In this document: one piece after another, positions 51,570 to 60,860 of the stretch
Layout: each line of letters opens with the position of its first letter
How positions within the stretch are numbered: position 1 is the stretch's first letter
DNA from: Candidatus Anderseniibacteriota bacterium
Lineage (GTDB): Bacteria; Patescibacteria; Andersenbacteria; UBA10190
Assembly: GCA_021414205.1 (NCBI GenBank)
Contig: JAIOOW010000002.1
Location: 406,731-470,730 of the forward strand
Direction: 5' to 3'
Length of the DNA stretch: 64,000 nt
Program-made: the position numbers and the translations under genes
Notes under the pieces: model-generated
The model's database searches: none
What the model saw: only the letters and a program-made list of their open reading frames with translations
Told to the model about the DNA's origin: nothing

Positions 51570-51598
51570 AAAATACTCCTATTTTACTATTTTGTCAA
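51570..51598 (-). promoter_or_regulatory. promoter of 102-aa membrane gene
   Basis: Minus-strand TTGACA (51593-51598), 17-bp spacer, TATTTT (51570-51575); leader of about 45 nt to the ATG at 51518. Confidence 0.65.
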
Positions 51599-51643
51599 TA
51601 GTTATAAGCATAATATATCTATATAAAGCAATAAAAATGATCT

Positions 51644-52837
51644 TTAGAGGCTTTTGACGATTTCCTCGATTATTCCCCGCTCATTCCAGGCAATAATGTC
51701 GTTTCCAATCCCCATACCGCGCTCTGCCCCTTTGCCAGTAGCAATAACAACATCTCCCGATTTTGCTTCTTGCAACAGTGTTGCAAGGGCCTCTTTTCGA
51801 TCAACAATGCGCTGCCATTGCTTGCCTTGCTGGTCAGCAGGTAGCCCCTGCTCTAAGTCATTAAAAATCTGTTCTTCGCTTTCCGTCCACGGGTCTTCGC
51901 GCGTTACGATAATGCGATCAGCATACTTCGCAACGGCGCGCGCCATGTCGGGCCGTTTTCCGCGATCACGAAGACCAGCAGCGGATACTGTTCCAAAAAT
52001 CTTAGCGCCGTCTTTTAAATCTTTTTTCACTTCCGAATATAATCGCTCCAACGCATCGGGCGTTACTGCATAATCAATAATCACTGTCACGCCTTGCGGC
52101 GTTATAACTCTTTCCATTCTGCCAGGAACGGATTTTACCGCATCAATGCCTACTTGAATTGTTGTATCAGGAATTTTAAGAGCGTGGGCAAGCAGAGTAA
52201 CAGCACATGCATTTTCCTTATTAATACTTCCAGAAAGTTCCGCATGCGTAGATTGAATATCGGCATCAGTCATTCGCACCACGTTCAATCCGTTTTTTTC
52301 TGCACGGTCGAGCATTGGCCGAACATAGTCGTCATCTTGCTTGCCTACAAGTGGAGCACCAATCCGTAAATAATGAACGATTCGCTCCTTAGCAGCAGCG
52401 TACTGTTCAAGCGTTGCATGATAATCCAAATGCTCGCGCGCAATGTTTAATATAATAGCGCCGTCGAATTGAATGCCGGCAATGCGGTGCTGATCGAGCG
52501 CATGGCTGGTCGTTTCTAATACTACGTATTCTATTCCCCGTTTTTTCATGCGCGCTAAATAGGAAAATATTTTGCGAGAGGGAAGTGTTGTCATTTTTGT
52601 TTCGTTTATTTCTTCTTTCCCCCCAATGCGAAACGAAACGGTTGTAAGCATTCCTACATGTTCTTTCCCATGCGCTTGCTCTAACACACTAGCAAGCAAA
52701 TACGAGGTAGTAGTCTTTCCATTGGTCCCCGTTACACCAAACAGGCGCATTCCTTTATCCGGAATGCCATACACTGCGCGCCAAAAATGCGCTTCGAAAA
52801 AATGTCCGATATTTTTTATCTCTTGAATAATATTCAT
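51644..52837 (-). CDS. murE: MurE-like Mur ligase lacking N-terminal domain
   Basis: 397 aa against 495 in E. coli MurE. ATP loop GVTGTNGKTTTSYLLASVLEQ begins at about residue 34, so the UDP-binding N-terminal domain is nearly absent. Central motifs: ETTSHALDQHRIAGIQFDGA and LNIAREHLDYHATLEQYAA, and C-terminal VIIDYAVTPDALE, where MurE normally has YAHTPDALE. The DNPR meso-diaminopimelate motif is replaced by TREDPWTES, so it may add a different third residue. ATGA overlap with femAB. Function as peptidoglycan amino-acid ligase is inferred. Confidence 0.82.
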   Translation of the reverse strand: MNIIQEIKNIGHFFEAHFWRAVYGIPDKGMRLFGVTGTNGKTTTSYLLASVLEQAHGKEHVGMLTTVSFRIGGKEEINETKMTTLPSRKIFSYLARMKKRGIEYVVLETTSHALDQHRIAGIQFDGAIILNIAREHLDYHATLEQYAAAKERIVHYLRIGAPLVGKQDDDYVRPMLDRAEKNGLNVVRMTDADIQSTHAELSGSINKENACAVTLLAHALKIPDTTIQVGIDAVKSVPGRMERVITPQGVTVIIDYAVTPDALERLYSEVKKDLKDGAKIFGTVSAAGLRDRGKRPDMARAVAKYADRIIVTREDPWTESEEQIFNDLEQGLPADQQGKQWQRIVDRKEALATLLQEAKSGDVVIATGKGAERGMGIGNDIIAWNERGIIEEIVKSL

Positions 52838-53880
52838 ATCGATTTAATAGAATTCCTCACTCGAGAAAACGCATCGCGCATGAGCCCGAACCCTGCATAC
52901 AACCCATCGTTAAACACTAAATCATGCGCGCCAACATACGAAATCCGAGTGCCTCCAAATCCGGCTTTCATACGGGTTATGCCCGCCCATGGATGATCAG
53001 GACTTGCGTCTTCTGCAGCTACTCCAAAAAAGTCATACCGCTTCATACCCTTTTCTTTTGCACGCACTATCGTATCCCAATACAAAAGCGTAGGCGCCAT
53101 AAACGAGCGCTTACCAGGATCACTTGCTCCATGCCCGTATGTCGCCATGCCATTTGCATACAGTATGATATGGGCCGCAATCACATCGTCTCCAACGCTG
53201 GCAATCGCAATCTCTGCCATATTTTTCTTCCCAAGCACATCAATCATTACGCGATAATAGTCATCAGGATGATACGCAAACCCTGTTCTTGCAGACACTT
53301 CGCGAGAGATTTTTAAAAACTTTTCGACATCTTCAGGTGTTGTCGAATACGAAATAACTACACCCTTCTTTTGCGCCACCTTAATATTGTAACGCGTTTT
53401 TGGATGCAAATTTGTCTGGAAAGTTTCAACGGACTGATTCAGATCGAGCAGAAGCGTATCTTTTGGCTGAACTTCGCGAGAAGATTTGCGCCAAACATCG
53501 GGAATCTTATATTCGGATGAAGCGGTCCATAACGGATCGATTCGAATAAAAAAAGCACCCGTTTCTTTTGCTAAGCTTGCAAACTTTTCTTCTAATAACC
53601 CCCACACATGCGCTTGATCTTCTTTTGATAATCCATCCGCAAATACGGGGCCATGCGGAACATACAACCACGAATACCCCAATTTAATTCCCCTGCGAAG
53701 CACTAAAGCCACTGCCATAATTTTCCCGCCGTGCTCGATAATAACTCTCCAATACAGCCCGCCAAGCTCTCGATGCATTTCGCCCCACGCCCATGTTTGT
53801 AAAAACGATCCATGCGATGTCGATGCAACAAAACTATCCCACCGGCCTTCTTCAAGATGAATTGCTTCCGCGATATTCAT
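52834..53880 (-). CDS. FemAB-like peptidoglycan bridge-forming transferase
   Basis: 348 aa with duplicated GNAT-like halves. Signatures: SFLQTWAWGEMHRELG (N-terminal FemX-like start), LHPKTRYNIKVAQKKGVVI and, near the end, FMAPTLLYWDTIVRAKEKGM followed by YDFFGVA. These enzymes add amino acids from aminoacyl-tRNA to the peptidoglycan stem. Adjacent to a murE-like gene, supporting that role. ATG 53880 is 1 nt after the ruvA stop. Confidence 0.88.
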   Translation of the reverse strand: MNIAEAIHLEEGRWDSFVASTSHGSFLQTWAWGEMHRELGGLYWRVIIEHGGKIMAVALVLRRGIKLGYSWLYVPHGPVFADGLSKEDQAHVWGLLEEKFASLAKETGAFFIRIDPLWTASSEYKIPDVWRKSSREVQPKDTLLLDLNQSVETFQTNLHPKTRYNIKVAQKKGVVISYSTTPEDVEKFLKISREVSARTGFAYHPDDYYRVMIDVLGKKNMAEIAIASVGDDVIAAHIILYANGMATYGHGASDPGKRSFMAPTLLYWDTIVRAKEKGMKRYDFFGVAAEDASPDHPWAGITRMKAGFGGTRISYVGAHDLVFNDGLYAGFGLMRDAFSRVRNSIKSI

Positions 53881-53881
53881 A

Positions 53882-54460
53882 CTATGACGATGCTGGGTAT
53901 TTAAGCGCCATCTTAATAGCTTCTTCAACCGTAGCTATATCTTTCGGTAACTTCTCAACCACAGCACGCGCCTGTGCTTGGGTATATCCGATGGCAACCA
54001 ATGCATCAACGGCTTCTTGTAACACAGGGCGGTGCAATGCGAATACAGAACCGCTCGGCAATTCAGAAAGCTTTCCTTTCAACTCAATAATAATCCTCTC
54101 TGCCGTTTTCTTCCCGACCCCCGGCATGCTGGTTAAGAGCGCAACGTCGCCCGTTGCAACGGCTTGCGATAGCATATGCGGGCTTACCACATCTAAAATT
54201 CCCATCGCAGTTTTCGGACCAATAGACGGTACTCGTAACAACAATTCAAAATACTCTAATTCGCGATTCGTTTCGAATCCAAATAAAATTTCATCGGAAT
54301 CTGTTATATGATCATAAATAACGAAACTCATATCTTGATTAAGCGCCAATTTTTCTCGCAAAGCCGACGCCACAAATACTCGATACCCAACCCCGTGAAC
54401 ATCGAGAATAATGGCTTTTTCTTCGCGCTCCAATACCGTCCCCGTTAAGCGAGCTATCAT
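53882..54460 (-). CDS. ruvA: Holliday junction helicase subunit RuvA
   Basis: 192 aa (E. coli 203). OB-fold start MIARLTGTVLEREEKAIIL and VHGVGYRVFV, tandem helix-hairpin-helix motifs (LLRVPSIGPKTAMGILDVV, LTSMPGVGKKTAERIIIELK), and a C-terminal UBA-like domain (QEAVDALVAIGYTQAQARAV). It holds Holliday junctions for RuvB. No ruvB or ruvC in the window. Divergent from uvrB over 54 nt. Confidence 0.95.
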   Translation of the reverse strand: MIARLTGTVLEREEKAIILDVHGVGYRVFVASALREKLALNQDMSFVIYDHITDSDEILFGFETNRELEYFELLLRVPSIGPKTAMGILDVVSPHMLSQAVATGDVALLTSMPGVGKKTAERIIIELKGKLSELPSGSVFALHRPVLQEAVDALVAIGYTQAQARAVVEKLPKDIATVEEAIKMALKYPASS

Positions 54461-54500
54461 ATATATAAGGTACGGTATGCGACACTTGGCGTAAAGTATG

Positions 54501-54506
54501 TATAAT
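54501..54506 (+). promoter_or_regulatory. -10 element of uvrB
   Basis: Consensus TATAAT, 8 nt before ATG 54515. No Shine-Dalgarno. Confidence 0.6.
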
Positions 54507-54514
54507 GGCCTCAT

Positions 54515-56491
54515 ATGGCAAATTCTCTATTCACCATCAAAGCACCGTTTCAGCCAGCGGGCGATCAGCCAAAAGCGATTGCTGGGCTTGTTGATGGAGT
54601 GAAAAAAGACTTAAAACGACAGACCCTGCTCGGCGTTACCGGTTCTGGGAAAACAATGACCGCAGCATCTGTTATTGCAGAAACGGGATTTCCTGCGCTC
54701 ATCATTAGCCACAATAAAACATTAGCAGCGCAGCTTACCGAGGAATTCCGAACATTCTTCCCCGATGCGGCTGTTGAATATTTCGTTTCATATTACGACT
54801 ACTACCAACCCGAGGCATATATTCCGCGATCTGGAACATATATTGCAAAAGATTCCGCCATCAACGAAGAAATTGATCGCCTACGCCACAGCGCCATGGA
54901 AGCAATTTTGACGCGCAAAGATGCTATAGTAGTGGCATCCGTATCATGTATTTACGGCTTAGGATCACCAAAGGAATATATGGACGCCCGCGTAGGAATT
55001 GCCGTGGGAGAAGATATCGCCCGCCAAGATTTCTTAAAAAAGTTGATATCTTTGCAGTATGAACGAAACGATATTGATTTGGAACGAGGCAAGTATCGCG
55101 TCCGAGGAGATGTTGTGGATGTATTTCCCTCCGGAGAAGAGCAGGTGATTCGTATTGAGTTTTTCGGCCATTACGTAGAATCAATTACGCAGCTCGACGC
55201 AATTACCGGACACAAGATTACATCGCTTGCCAACGCCGCCATCTTCCCGGCAACATTCTTCGTAACAAATGACACACAGCGCAAACAGTCGCTCGAATTA
55301 ATTAAAAAAGAAGCGGAAATGCAGGCGAAAAAGTTTCATGATCAAAAAAAGTTTGCAGAAGAAGAGCGTATTCTCGAACGAACAAAATATGATTTGGAAA
55401 TGATCGAGCATATCGGATACGTATCCGGAATTGAAAATTATTCCCGCTACATGGACGGCAGATCTCCTGGACAGCCGCCCTCAACGCTGATCGACTACTT
55501 TAATTACGCGTACGGAAAAGACGGCTTCCTCACATTCATCGACGAATCCCATATGACCATTCCGCAAATCGGCGCCATGGAAGCAGGGGACTCCGCACGA
55601 AAAGAAAACCTCATCAATTATGGATTCCGCCTGCCATCTGCTAAAGATAATCGTCCTCTTAAATTTTTTGAATTTGAAGATCGAATCGGGAAAACAGTAT
55701 TTATATCCGCAACTCCGGGGCCGTACGAAAAGAATACGAGCGAGGCAACCGTAGAGCAGATCGTCCGTCCGACAGGATTAGTTGATCCGGAAATTGAAAT
55801 CAAATCGACAAAAAACCAGATCGACGACGTGATGGAGGAAATTAAAAGGACAGTCGTAAAAGGCCAGCGCATCATCGTAACAACTCTAACGAAACGAATG
55901 GCAGAAGAGCTTGCCACCTATCTCACAGAATCCGGTATGAAAGCTGCGTACTTGCACTCAGATATTGATACGATGGAGCGCGTAGACATTTTACGTCAAT
56001 TACGTTCAGGCGTATTCGATATTCTCGTTGGCATCAACTTGCTTCGAGAGGGATTGGACTTGCCCGAAGTATCTTTAGTTGCAATTATGGACGCGGATAA
56101 AGAAGGATATCTGCGCAGCGAAACGGCGCTCATTCAAACAATGGGCCGAGCTGCGCGCCACTTAGAAGGTCGCGTTATTATGTATGCGGACAGAATCACA
56201 GGCTCCATGCAGCGCGCAATCGATGAAACAACTCGCCGCCGCACCATCCAGCTTGCGTACAACAAAGAACATGGCATCACACCGAAATCCATTATGAAAA
56301 AAATATCCGAATCCACTCTGTCGAAGCCAGTACTTGATTTGGATTTGCCAGAAAATATCTCCAAAGACGATGCAGAGCATGCGATCAAGCGCATCACGAA
56401 CAAGATGCAGCTTGCAGCAGAGCAAATGGAATTTGAAAAAGCAGCAGAATACCGCGACGTTATTGCGCAACTTCGAAAGAAGATGAGGTAG
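54515..56491 (+). CDS. uvrB: excinuclease ABC subunit B
   Basis: 658 aa (E. coli 673). Helicase motif I LLGVTGSGKTMTAASVI, damage-sensing beta-hairpin region FVSYYDYYQPEAYIPRSGTY (a Tyr-rich match to the family), DEAD-like FIDESHMTIPQIGAM, motif VI QTMGRAARH and C-terminal UVR domain AEQMEFEKAAEYRDVIAQL for UvrC binding. Complete and canonical. Confidence 0.98.
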   Translation: MANSLFTIKAPFQPAGDQPKAIAGLVDGVKKDLKRQTLLGVTGSGKTMTAASVIAETGFPALIISHNKTLAAQLTEEFRTFFPDAAVEYFVSYYDYYQPEAYIPRSGTYIAKDSAINEEIDRLRHSAMEAILTRKDAIVVASVSCIYGLGSPKEYMDARVGIAVGEDIARQDFLKKLISLQYERNDIDLERGKYRVRGDVVDVFPSGEEQVIRIEFFGHYVESITQLDAITGHKITSLANAAIFPATFFVTNDTQRKQSLELIKKEAEMQAKKFHDQKKFAEEERILERTKYDLEMIEHIGYVSGIENYSRYMDGRSPGQPPSTLIDYFNYAYGKDGFLTFIDESHMTIPQIGAMEAGDSARKENLINYGFRLPSAKDNRPLKFFEFEDRIGKTVFISATPGPYEKNTSEATVEQIVRPTGLVDPEIEIKSTKNQIDDVMEEIKRTVVKGQRIIVTTLTKRMAEELATYLTESGMKAAYLHSDIDTMERVDILRQLRSGVFDILVGINLLREGLDLPEVSLVAIMDADKEGYLRSETALIQTMGRAARHLEGRVIMYADRITGSMQRAIDETTRRRTIQLAYNKEHGITPKSIMKKISESTLSKPVLDLDLPENISKDDAEHAIKRITNKMQLAAEQMEFEKAAEYRDVIAQLRKKMR

Positions 56492-56493
56492 TA

Positions 56494-58002
56494 TTACTTC
56501 CCAAACTCCTCTACCACATTCACAAGTGTGCGGACGCCATATCCCGTTGCGCCAAACTGCCAGTACGGAATAAGTGGCATTTCTGCATACACTGGCCCTG
56601 CAATATCCATATGCGCCCATGGAACAGCTTCTCCTACTTTGTTTTTCTCAATAAATTCCTGCAGAAATAACGCGGCCGTAATAGCACCGCCCGTTTTCAT
56701 CGCGGAGGTATTGCGCACATCCCCAATCATACTTTGCACCGTCGAGCGATATTCCTCCGGCAATGGAAATTCCACAACCCCTTCGCCTGTCTTCTTTGCA
56801 GATTCTTTAATAAGAGTATTCAAGCTCTGCGAGTTTCCAAATAGGCCGGCATATGTTTCTCCTAGCGCAACCACACATGCACCAGTAAGTGTTGCTAGGT
56901 CAATAATTGCATCCGGCTTCAACGTCTGCGCATACGTAAGCGCATCTGCGAGAGTAACTCTGCCCTCCGCATCTGTATTTAGCACTTCTATCTTCTTGCC
57001 ACTCATAGTATCCACCACATCACCCGGACGATACGCATCTCCAGATGGCATGTTTTCGCACGCTGCAATAATCCCATGAATTGCAATATCTGGCGCAAGG
57101 ATTGGAAGCAGAGAAAATAATCCCAGCACTGTCGCGCCGCCTGCCATATCTATTTTCATATTCTCCATGTGAATAGAAGGCTTCAGCGATAATCCGCCGG
57201 AATCAAACGTAATACCCTTACCGATAAGTACGAGTGTTTTTTTAGGTTTTTTCTTCGGCCTATATTTCAAATGAATCACATACGGCTCTTCTTTACTGCC
57301 GCGCGCAACTGCAAGAAATCCAAACCATTTTTGCACCTGAGCCTGTTTGCGATTTAGCACAGTAATCGAAATATTCTTTGATGTTTTTGCGATCTTTTTC
57401 GCTTCTTGCACCAATACGTTCGGCGACATATGCGACGCCGGCTGATTTACCAAGTGACGAGTCAGTTCAACACCTCGCAATATCGAATGCGTTTTTTTAA
57501 CTTCTTTTTTCGCAAGAGCTGCCTCTTTCTCCCCCGACACATGAATAACTGCTTCTTTTAAAGACCTCATATGCGCATCTTGCGCCATGGCCTTACTATG
57601 CTCCGTAAACCAGTAGTTCGTTAACATGAGTGACTCTACTATTGGGCTGACATCCGAAACACTTGGAGCAAGAATTGCGATACGAGACACCATATGAACC
57701 CGCGCATCCATCAGTACTATTGCAAGCGCCCTGCGAAGGCCTTCAAAATACTTATCTTCATCATCCGCTTCTTTTCCAATGCCAAGCACTGCAATAAGAG
57801 GCGCATTCACGCCCTGAGGCGCTATAAAAAGTTCTGCACGCCCCCACTCCCCGGTAAATACTGCCTTTTTCATGGATGCCACTATACGAGCACTCACTTC
57901 TTTTGAGAAAATCTGCGTAAAATCAAGATTCTTCTGAGCCGGCACGATAATAATGTCTGCTGTAGCTTCCGCAATTGGTTGATGAGCAATAAGTATATTC
58001 AT
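56494..58002 (-). CDS. pepA: leucyl aminopeptidase (M17)
   Basis: 502 aa (E. coli PepA 503). Zinc/manganese site: LIGKGITFDSGGLSLKP, MKIDMAGGATVLG and NTDAEGRVTLADAL, with the catalytic Lys and Arg intact. N-terminal macro-like domain is divergent. It digests imported or internal peptides. Ends 2 nt from the convergent uvrB end. TATGCT lies 8 nt before the ATG. Confidence 0.96.
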   Translation of the reverse strand: MNILIAHQPIAEATADIIIVPAQKNLDFTQIFSKEVSARIVASMKKAVFTGEWGRAELFIAPQGVNAPLIAVLGIGKEADDEDKYFEGLRRALAIVLMDARVHMVSRIAILAPSVSDVSPIVESLMLTNYWFTEHSKAMAQDAHMRSLKEAVIHVSGEKEAALAKKEVKKTHSILRGVELTRHLVNQPASHMSPNVLVQEAKKIAKTSKNISITVLNRKQAQVQKWFGFLAVARGSKEEPYVIHLKYRPKKKPKKTLVLIGKGITFDSGGLSLKPSIHMENMKIDMAGGATVLGLFSLLPILAPDIAIHGIIAACENMPSGDAYRPGDVVDTMSGKKIEVLNTDAEGRVTLADALTYAQTLKPDAIIDLATLTGACVVALGETYAGLFGNSQSLNTLIKESAKKTGEGVVEFPLPEEYRSTVQSMIGDVRNTSAMKTGGAITAALFLQEFIEKNKVGEAVPWAHMDIAGPVYAEMPLIPYWQFGATGYGVRTLVNVVEEFGK

Positions 58003-58028
58003 AGCTCATCAGCATACCTCAAGGCGTA

Positions 58029-59024
58029 TCAGGAAAACAAACACTCCTCAATAAAGACCATTCCCGTTACCGGAACAAGCGACAATATATGCTTTCCATG
58101 CGGCAACCGCAAAGCAAGAGAATACCCCCGATCATTACGAATGTGAACATACGTTCTCCCCCCTTGCTCTACGATATCTCTTCCGCGCATCCGTTCCGGA
58201 ATCGGCTTGGAGTCTATCAGCACTTCAATACTACAATCCTCGCTCGATCGAGCAGAAAGCGTTACAGCATTTCCTAAAAAATGCACCACACATGCCTGGT
58301 CATCCGTAATTTGCCCATTAGTAATATGATCTTTTTGCAGAATCCACCAACCCGAAAGACCCCAATGATGTACCGGTAGCTTAAACTGTAAATGATATTG
58401 CGCAGGCTCCATCGGAGGAGATAGTGCAATTCCTTGCATGTGCGCGAACTCGGCATTAAATGCAATCTTCGGCGTTTGTTCATTTTCATTCGTAGCAGGA
58501 AACAGCTGCGTTTCCCGCACCTTTGGCAATTGCTCACGAATCAATGTTTCGAGCTCATCAAACTTACCTTCGCCATCCTCGTCGTACTGAATAACTCCAT
58601 GAGCACTTACAAGAATTTTCCGCGGCCAGACTTTGCATCCATACCTCCTCCACGTAGTATACGAAGCGTCGTTTACGACAGGAAAATCGAGGTCAAACCT
58701 CAACACTGCCCCCTGAACTTTATCTGGATCAGCTGCAAGCTCAAGTTGAGGTGTATGTATTCCAATAATTAAAAAACCTTTTCCTTCGTACTGCTCCCAC
58801 AATGCCCGTATCTGCGGAATATCCTGTAGCGAGGCAGGGTCCGTATAATCCCAAAAATATAACAAGACAACGGTGCCCGTTAAATCGCGCGTAAACTGCA
58901 ATTCTTTATTCGCAACAACTACATCGCGTAACGATTGCGACAGAGAGCTTACATTCATCCATCCGTCACCAGTAATATCAGGAGCCTTTTTATTGCGAAG
59001 AGATGTTTGAAACAGTTTCCACAT
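58029..59024 (-). CDS. TlpA/DipZ-like thioredoxin-fold protein without CxxC
   Basis: 331 aa. Residues about 10-160 follow a TlpA/AhpC-type thioredoxin fold: LTGTVVLLYFWDYTDPASLQ, IPQIRALWEQYEGKGFLIIG and FPVVNDASYTTWRRYG, W-P-x-K-I-L-V. The CxxC that should follow F-W-x-x is replaced (DYTDPAS), so it cannot act as a dithiol redox enzyme. The C-terminal part, a beta-rich region (HHWGLSGWWILQKDHI, VHFLGNAVTLSARS), resembles the DipZ C-terminal carbohydrate-binding-like module. No signal peptide. Start: ATG 59024; GTG 59030 also possible. Confidence 0.75.
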   Translation of the reverse strand: MWKLFQTSLRNKKAPDITGDGWMNVSSLSQSLRDVVVANKELQFTRDLTGTVVLLYFWDYTDPASLQDIPQIRALWEQYEGKGFLIIGIHTPQLELAADPDKVQGAVLRFDLDFPVVNDASYTTWRRYGCKVWPRKILVSAHGVIQYDEDGEGKFDELETLIREQLPKVRETQLFPATNENEQTPKIAFNAEFAHMQGIALSPPMEPAQYHLQFKLPVHHWGLSGWWILQKDHITNGQITDDQACVVHFLGNAVTLSARSSEDCSIEVLIDSKPIPERMRGRDIVEQGGRTYVHIRNDRGYSLALRLPHGKHILSLVPVTGMVFIEECLFS

Positions 59025-59030
59025 AGTCAC

Positions 59031-59603
59031 TTATAGCTCAGAATCTACGCCCGATTTGCGCGCCCATAAAGAAAAGCGCAGCCCCTTCTTCACATATTCT
59101 AATTCGCACCCCTCCTCTAGCACTATTTTCTCAACGAGCATCCTTTTTGCGCGAGAAGGCATAGTAGCAATCGTTCCATCGCTGATACCGAGCAATGCGC
59201 CTTTTTTAAGCACGCGCAGCGCTTCTTGCAGCACAAAGGCAACCTCGCTATCTTCGATATACCCAATGGTATTAATTGCGATTACTACGTCAAACGATTC
59301 GCGATCAAACGGAAGACTTCTAATATCCGCCTTCTGGATTGCCAGCCGCTTGCCATACGTATCCTGCAACTCTGAAAATACCTCTTGCGCAGATTCATCA
59401 ACCTCTACGCAGGTCAACTCCACATATGGAAATGTTTCAAGAATTGTCTGCGAAGTCCATCCGTGCCCGGCGCCAAGCTCTAGCACAGCACCTCGAACAG
59501 AATCTGGGCAGGTAGACAAAAATTTCGGAACATGACGCTTAATGTGCATGCGATGAGGCAGCGCATTATTCCACCATTTCCAAAATCCTACCGTACGACT
59601 CAT
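59031..59603 (-). CDS. class I SAM-dependent methyltransferase
   Basis: 190 aa. SAM motif I GAVLELGAGHGWTSQTIL, acidic motif II LTCVEVDESA, and FDVVIAINTIGYIED with following LRVLKKGALLGISDG. Lacks features of a rRNA or DNA modifying enzyme; small-molecule or lipid substrate possible. ATG 59603 is preferred over a longer start; TATGCT lies 8 nt upstream in the gap. Confidence 0.85.
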   Translation of the reverse strand: MSRTVGFWKWWNNALPHRMHIKRHVPKFLSTCPDSVRGAVLELGAGHGWTSQTILETFPYVELTCVEVDESAQEVFSELQDTYGKRLAIQKADIRSLPFDRESFDVVIAINTIGYIEDSEVAFVLQEALRVLKKGALLGISDGTIATMPSRAKRMLVEKIVLEEGCELEYVKKGLRFSLWARKSGVDSEL

Positions 59604-59617
59604 ATGTCTCAAGCATA

Positions 59618-59812
59618 CTACATGTCCTGCTCTTTGCCACCGGCAAAAATGACAAGCGACACAAGCACAGATAAAATCCCGACAATAATAGGTACCCATG
59701 GCTGCCCGCCTGCAAGATTGCGCAGGCTGTCATATAAGGCTGGAATCAAGTTGATAAGCCCTCCAATAAGTAGCAATACTGCTGCCCATAGTTGCAAATT
59801 TTTACTATTCAT
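59618..59812 (-). CDS. small two-span membrane protein
   Basis: 64 aa with two hydrophobic helices (LWAAVLLLIGGLINLIPAL and WVPIIVGILSVLVSLVIF). A strong AAGGAGGT lies 7 nt before the ATG, inside the end of the upstream glycosidase gene, which it overlaps by 8 nt. Function unknown. Confidence 0.75.
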   Translation of the reverse strand: MNSKNLQLWAAVLLLIGGLINLIPALYDSLRNLAGGQPWVPIIVGILSVLVSLVIFAGGKEQDM

Positions 59813-60860
59813 ACGTAGCACCTCCTTTCAAAGTAAATATTTTCTTGGCGATATCCCAATATACATCGTTGTGATTTACAGCCTTCTCCCAATACCAATA
59901 TTCAACGCCCCACCAATATACTTCCGATAACTGCGTGCGCTGTGCAAATACTTCCAATTGTAAAAATCGATAAGGAGAGAACGATTGCAATCGCTCCGCA
60001 GACGACATCTGATTATACGGCTTTGTCCCCCACGGCTCGCCCTGCAGCTCTGAGATAATCACGGGTTTATGAAATAGTAATCCAACATAATGCGCTTTTA
60101 ATCTGTATAGCCAGGAAGGAAACAAATAATCATAGCTGAATAATTTTTTCGTCCGATTCGAAAATACTGTTCGATACATAGTTGTTCCGAGCTCATCCCC
60201 GTACTGCGCAGCCCCAAGCCAAGAATCAAGCTCTCCGGAATCCGTAATTAGGATACTATGATCGCTGTCATGCGCGCGCACCACTCCTTGTTCTTGCGCT
60301 AAAAACTTCGTATCCGCTTTCGGGCAAATGCCGAAGAATAGCAACGGCTCGTTTTCCAACTGCCATCTATCCAGTGCGGGATTGTCTTTGTATCGAGCTA
60401 TTACAATCGGAAGCATAGTTAATACTCTTTGCTGCTGCTCTTTCTCTGATAGCCCACTTGCCCAAGAAGGAATGTGACACTCTGGCCAACGAGGAAGCTT
60501 GCGCCCAATACTCAAAATGACGTGGGCATTGTGGCGTGCCGCTTCATTCATTTGATAATCCAAATCGGAAAAATCGTATACATCAGCTGAAGCAGGCTGA
60601 ATCTCGTCCCAGTACGCAGATAAGCGCAGATGTTTTACTTGCAAGTCTTGCAAGATAGCATTATAGGTCTGTTTCCAGTCCAGCCCAATACCAGTAGCTT
60701 GGGGTGCGGAAAACGTAACACCAACCACTTGATGCACGGGTAAGAATGACGGGAAGGCGAGAACAAGAACAACAGTAATTATAACCCCGAGCACCGTGCC
60801 TGCCCAAATAGCCGCAGTCTGCCAAACAGTTGTTTTTCTTTTTTTCTTGCCGTTCTTCAT
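59805..60860 (-). CDS. membrane-anchored clan-A glycoside hydrolase
   Basis: 351 aa. N-terminal membrane helix (WAGTVLGVIITVVLVLAF), then a TIM-barrel with LRLSAYWDEIQP, WQLENEP (acid/base Glu) and VIISELQGEPW (nucleophile Glu). These fit beta-galactosidase/cellulase-like GH-A enzymes; the exact family is unclear. It would cut sugars outside the cell. ATG 60860 overlaps the EamA stop (ATGA). Confidence 0.8.
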   Translation of the reverse strand: MKNGKKKRKTTVWQTAAIWAGTVLGVIITVVLVLAFPSFLPVHQVVGVTFSAPQATGIGLDWKQTYNAILQDLQVKHLRLSAYWDEIQPASADVYDFSDLDYQMNEAARHNAHVILSIGRKLPRWPECHIPSWASGLSEKEQQQRVLTMLPIVIARYKDNPALDRWQLENEPLLFFGICPKADTKFLAQEQGVVRAHDSDHSILITDSGELDSWLGAAQYGDELGTTMYRTVFSNRTKKLFSYDYLFPSWLYRLKAHYVGLLFHKPVIISELQGEPWGTKPYNQMSSAERLQSFSPYRFLQLEVFAQRTQLSEVYWWGVEYWYWEKAVNHNDVYWDIAKKIFTLKGGATYE

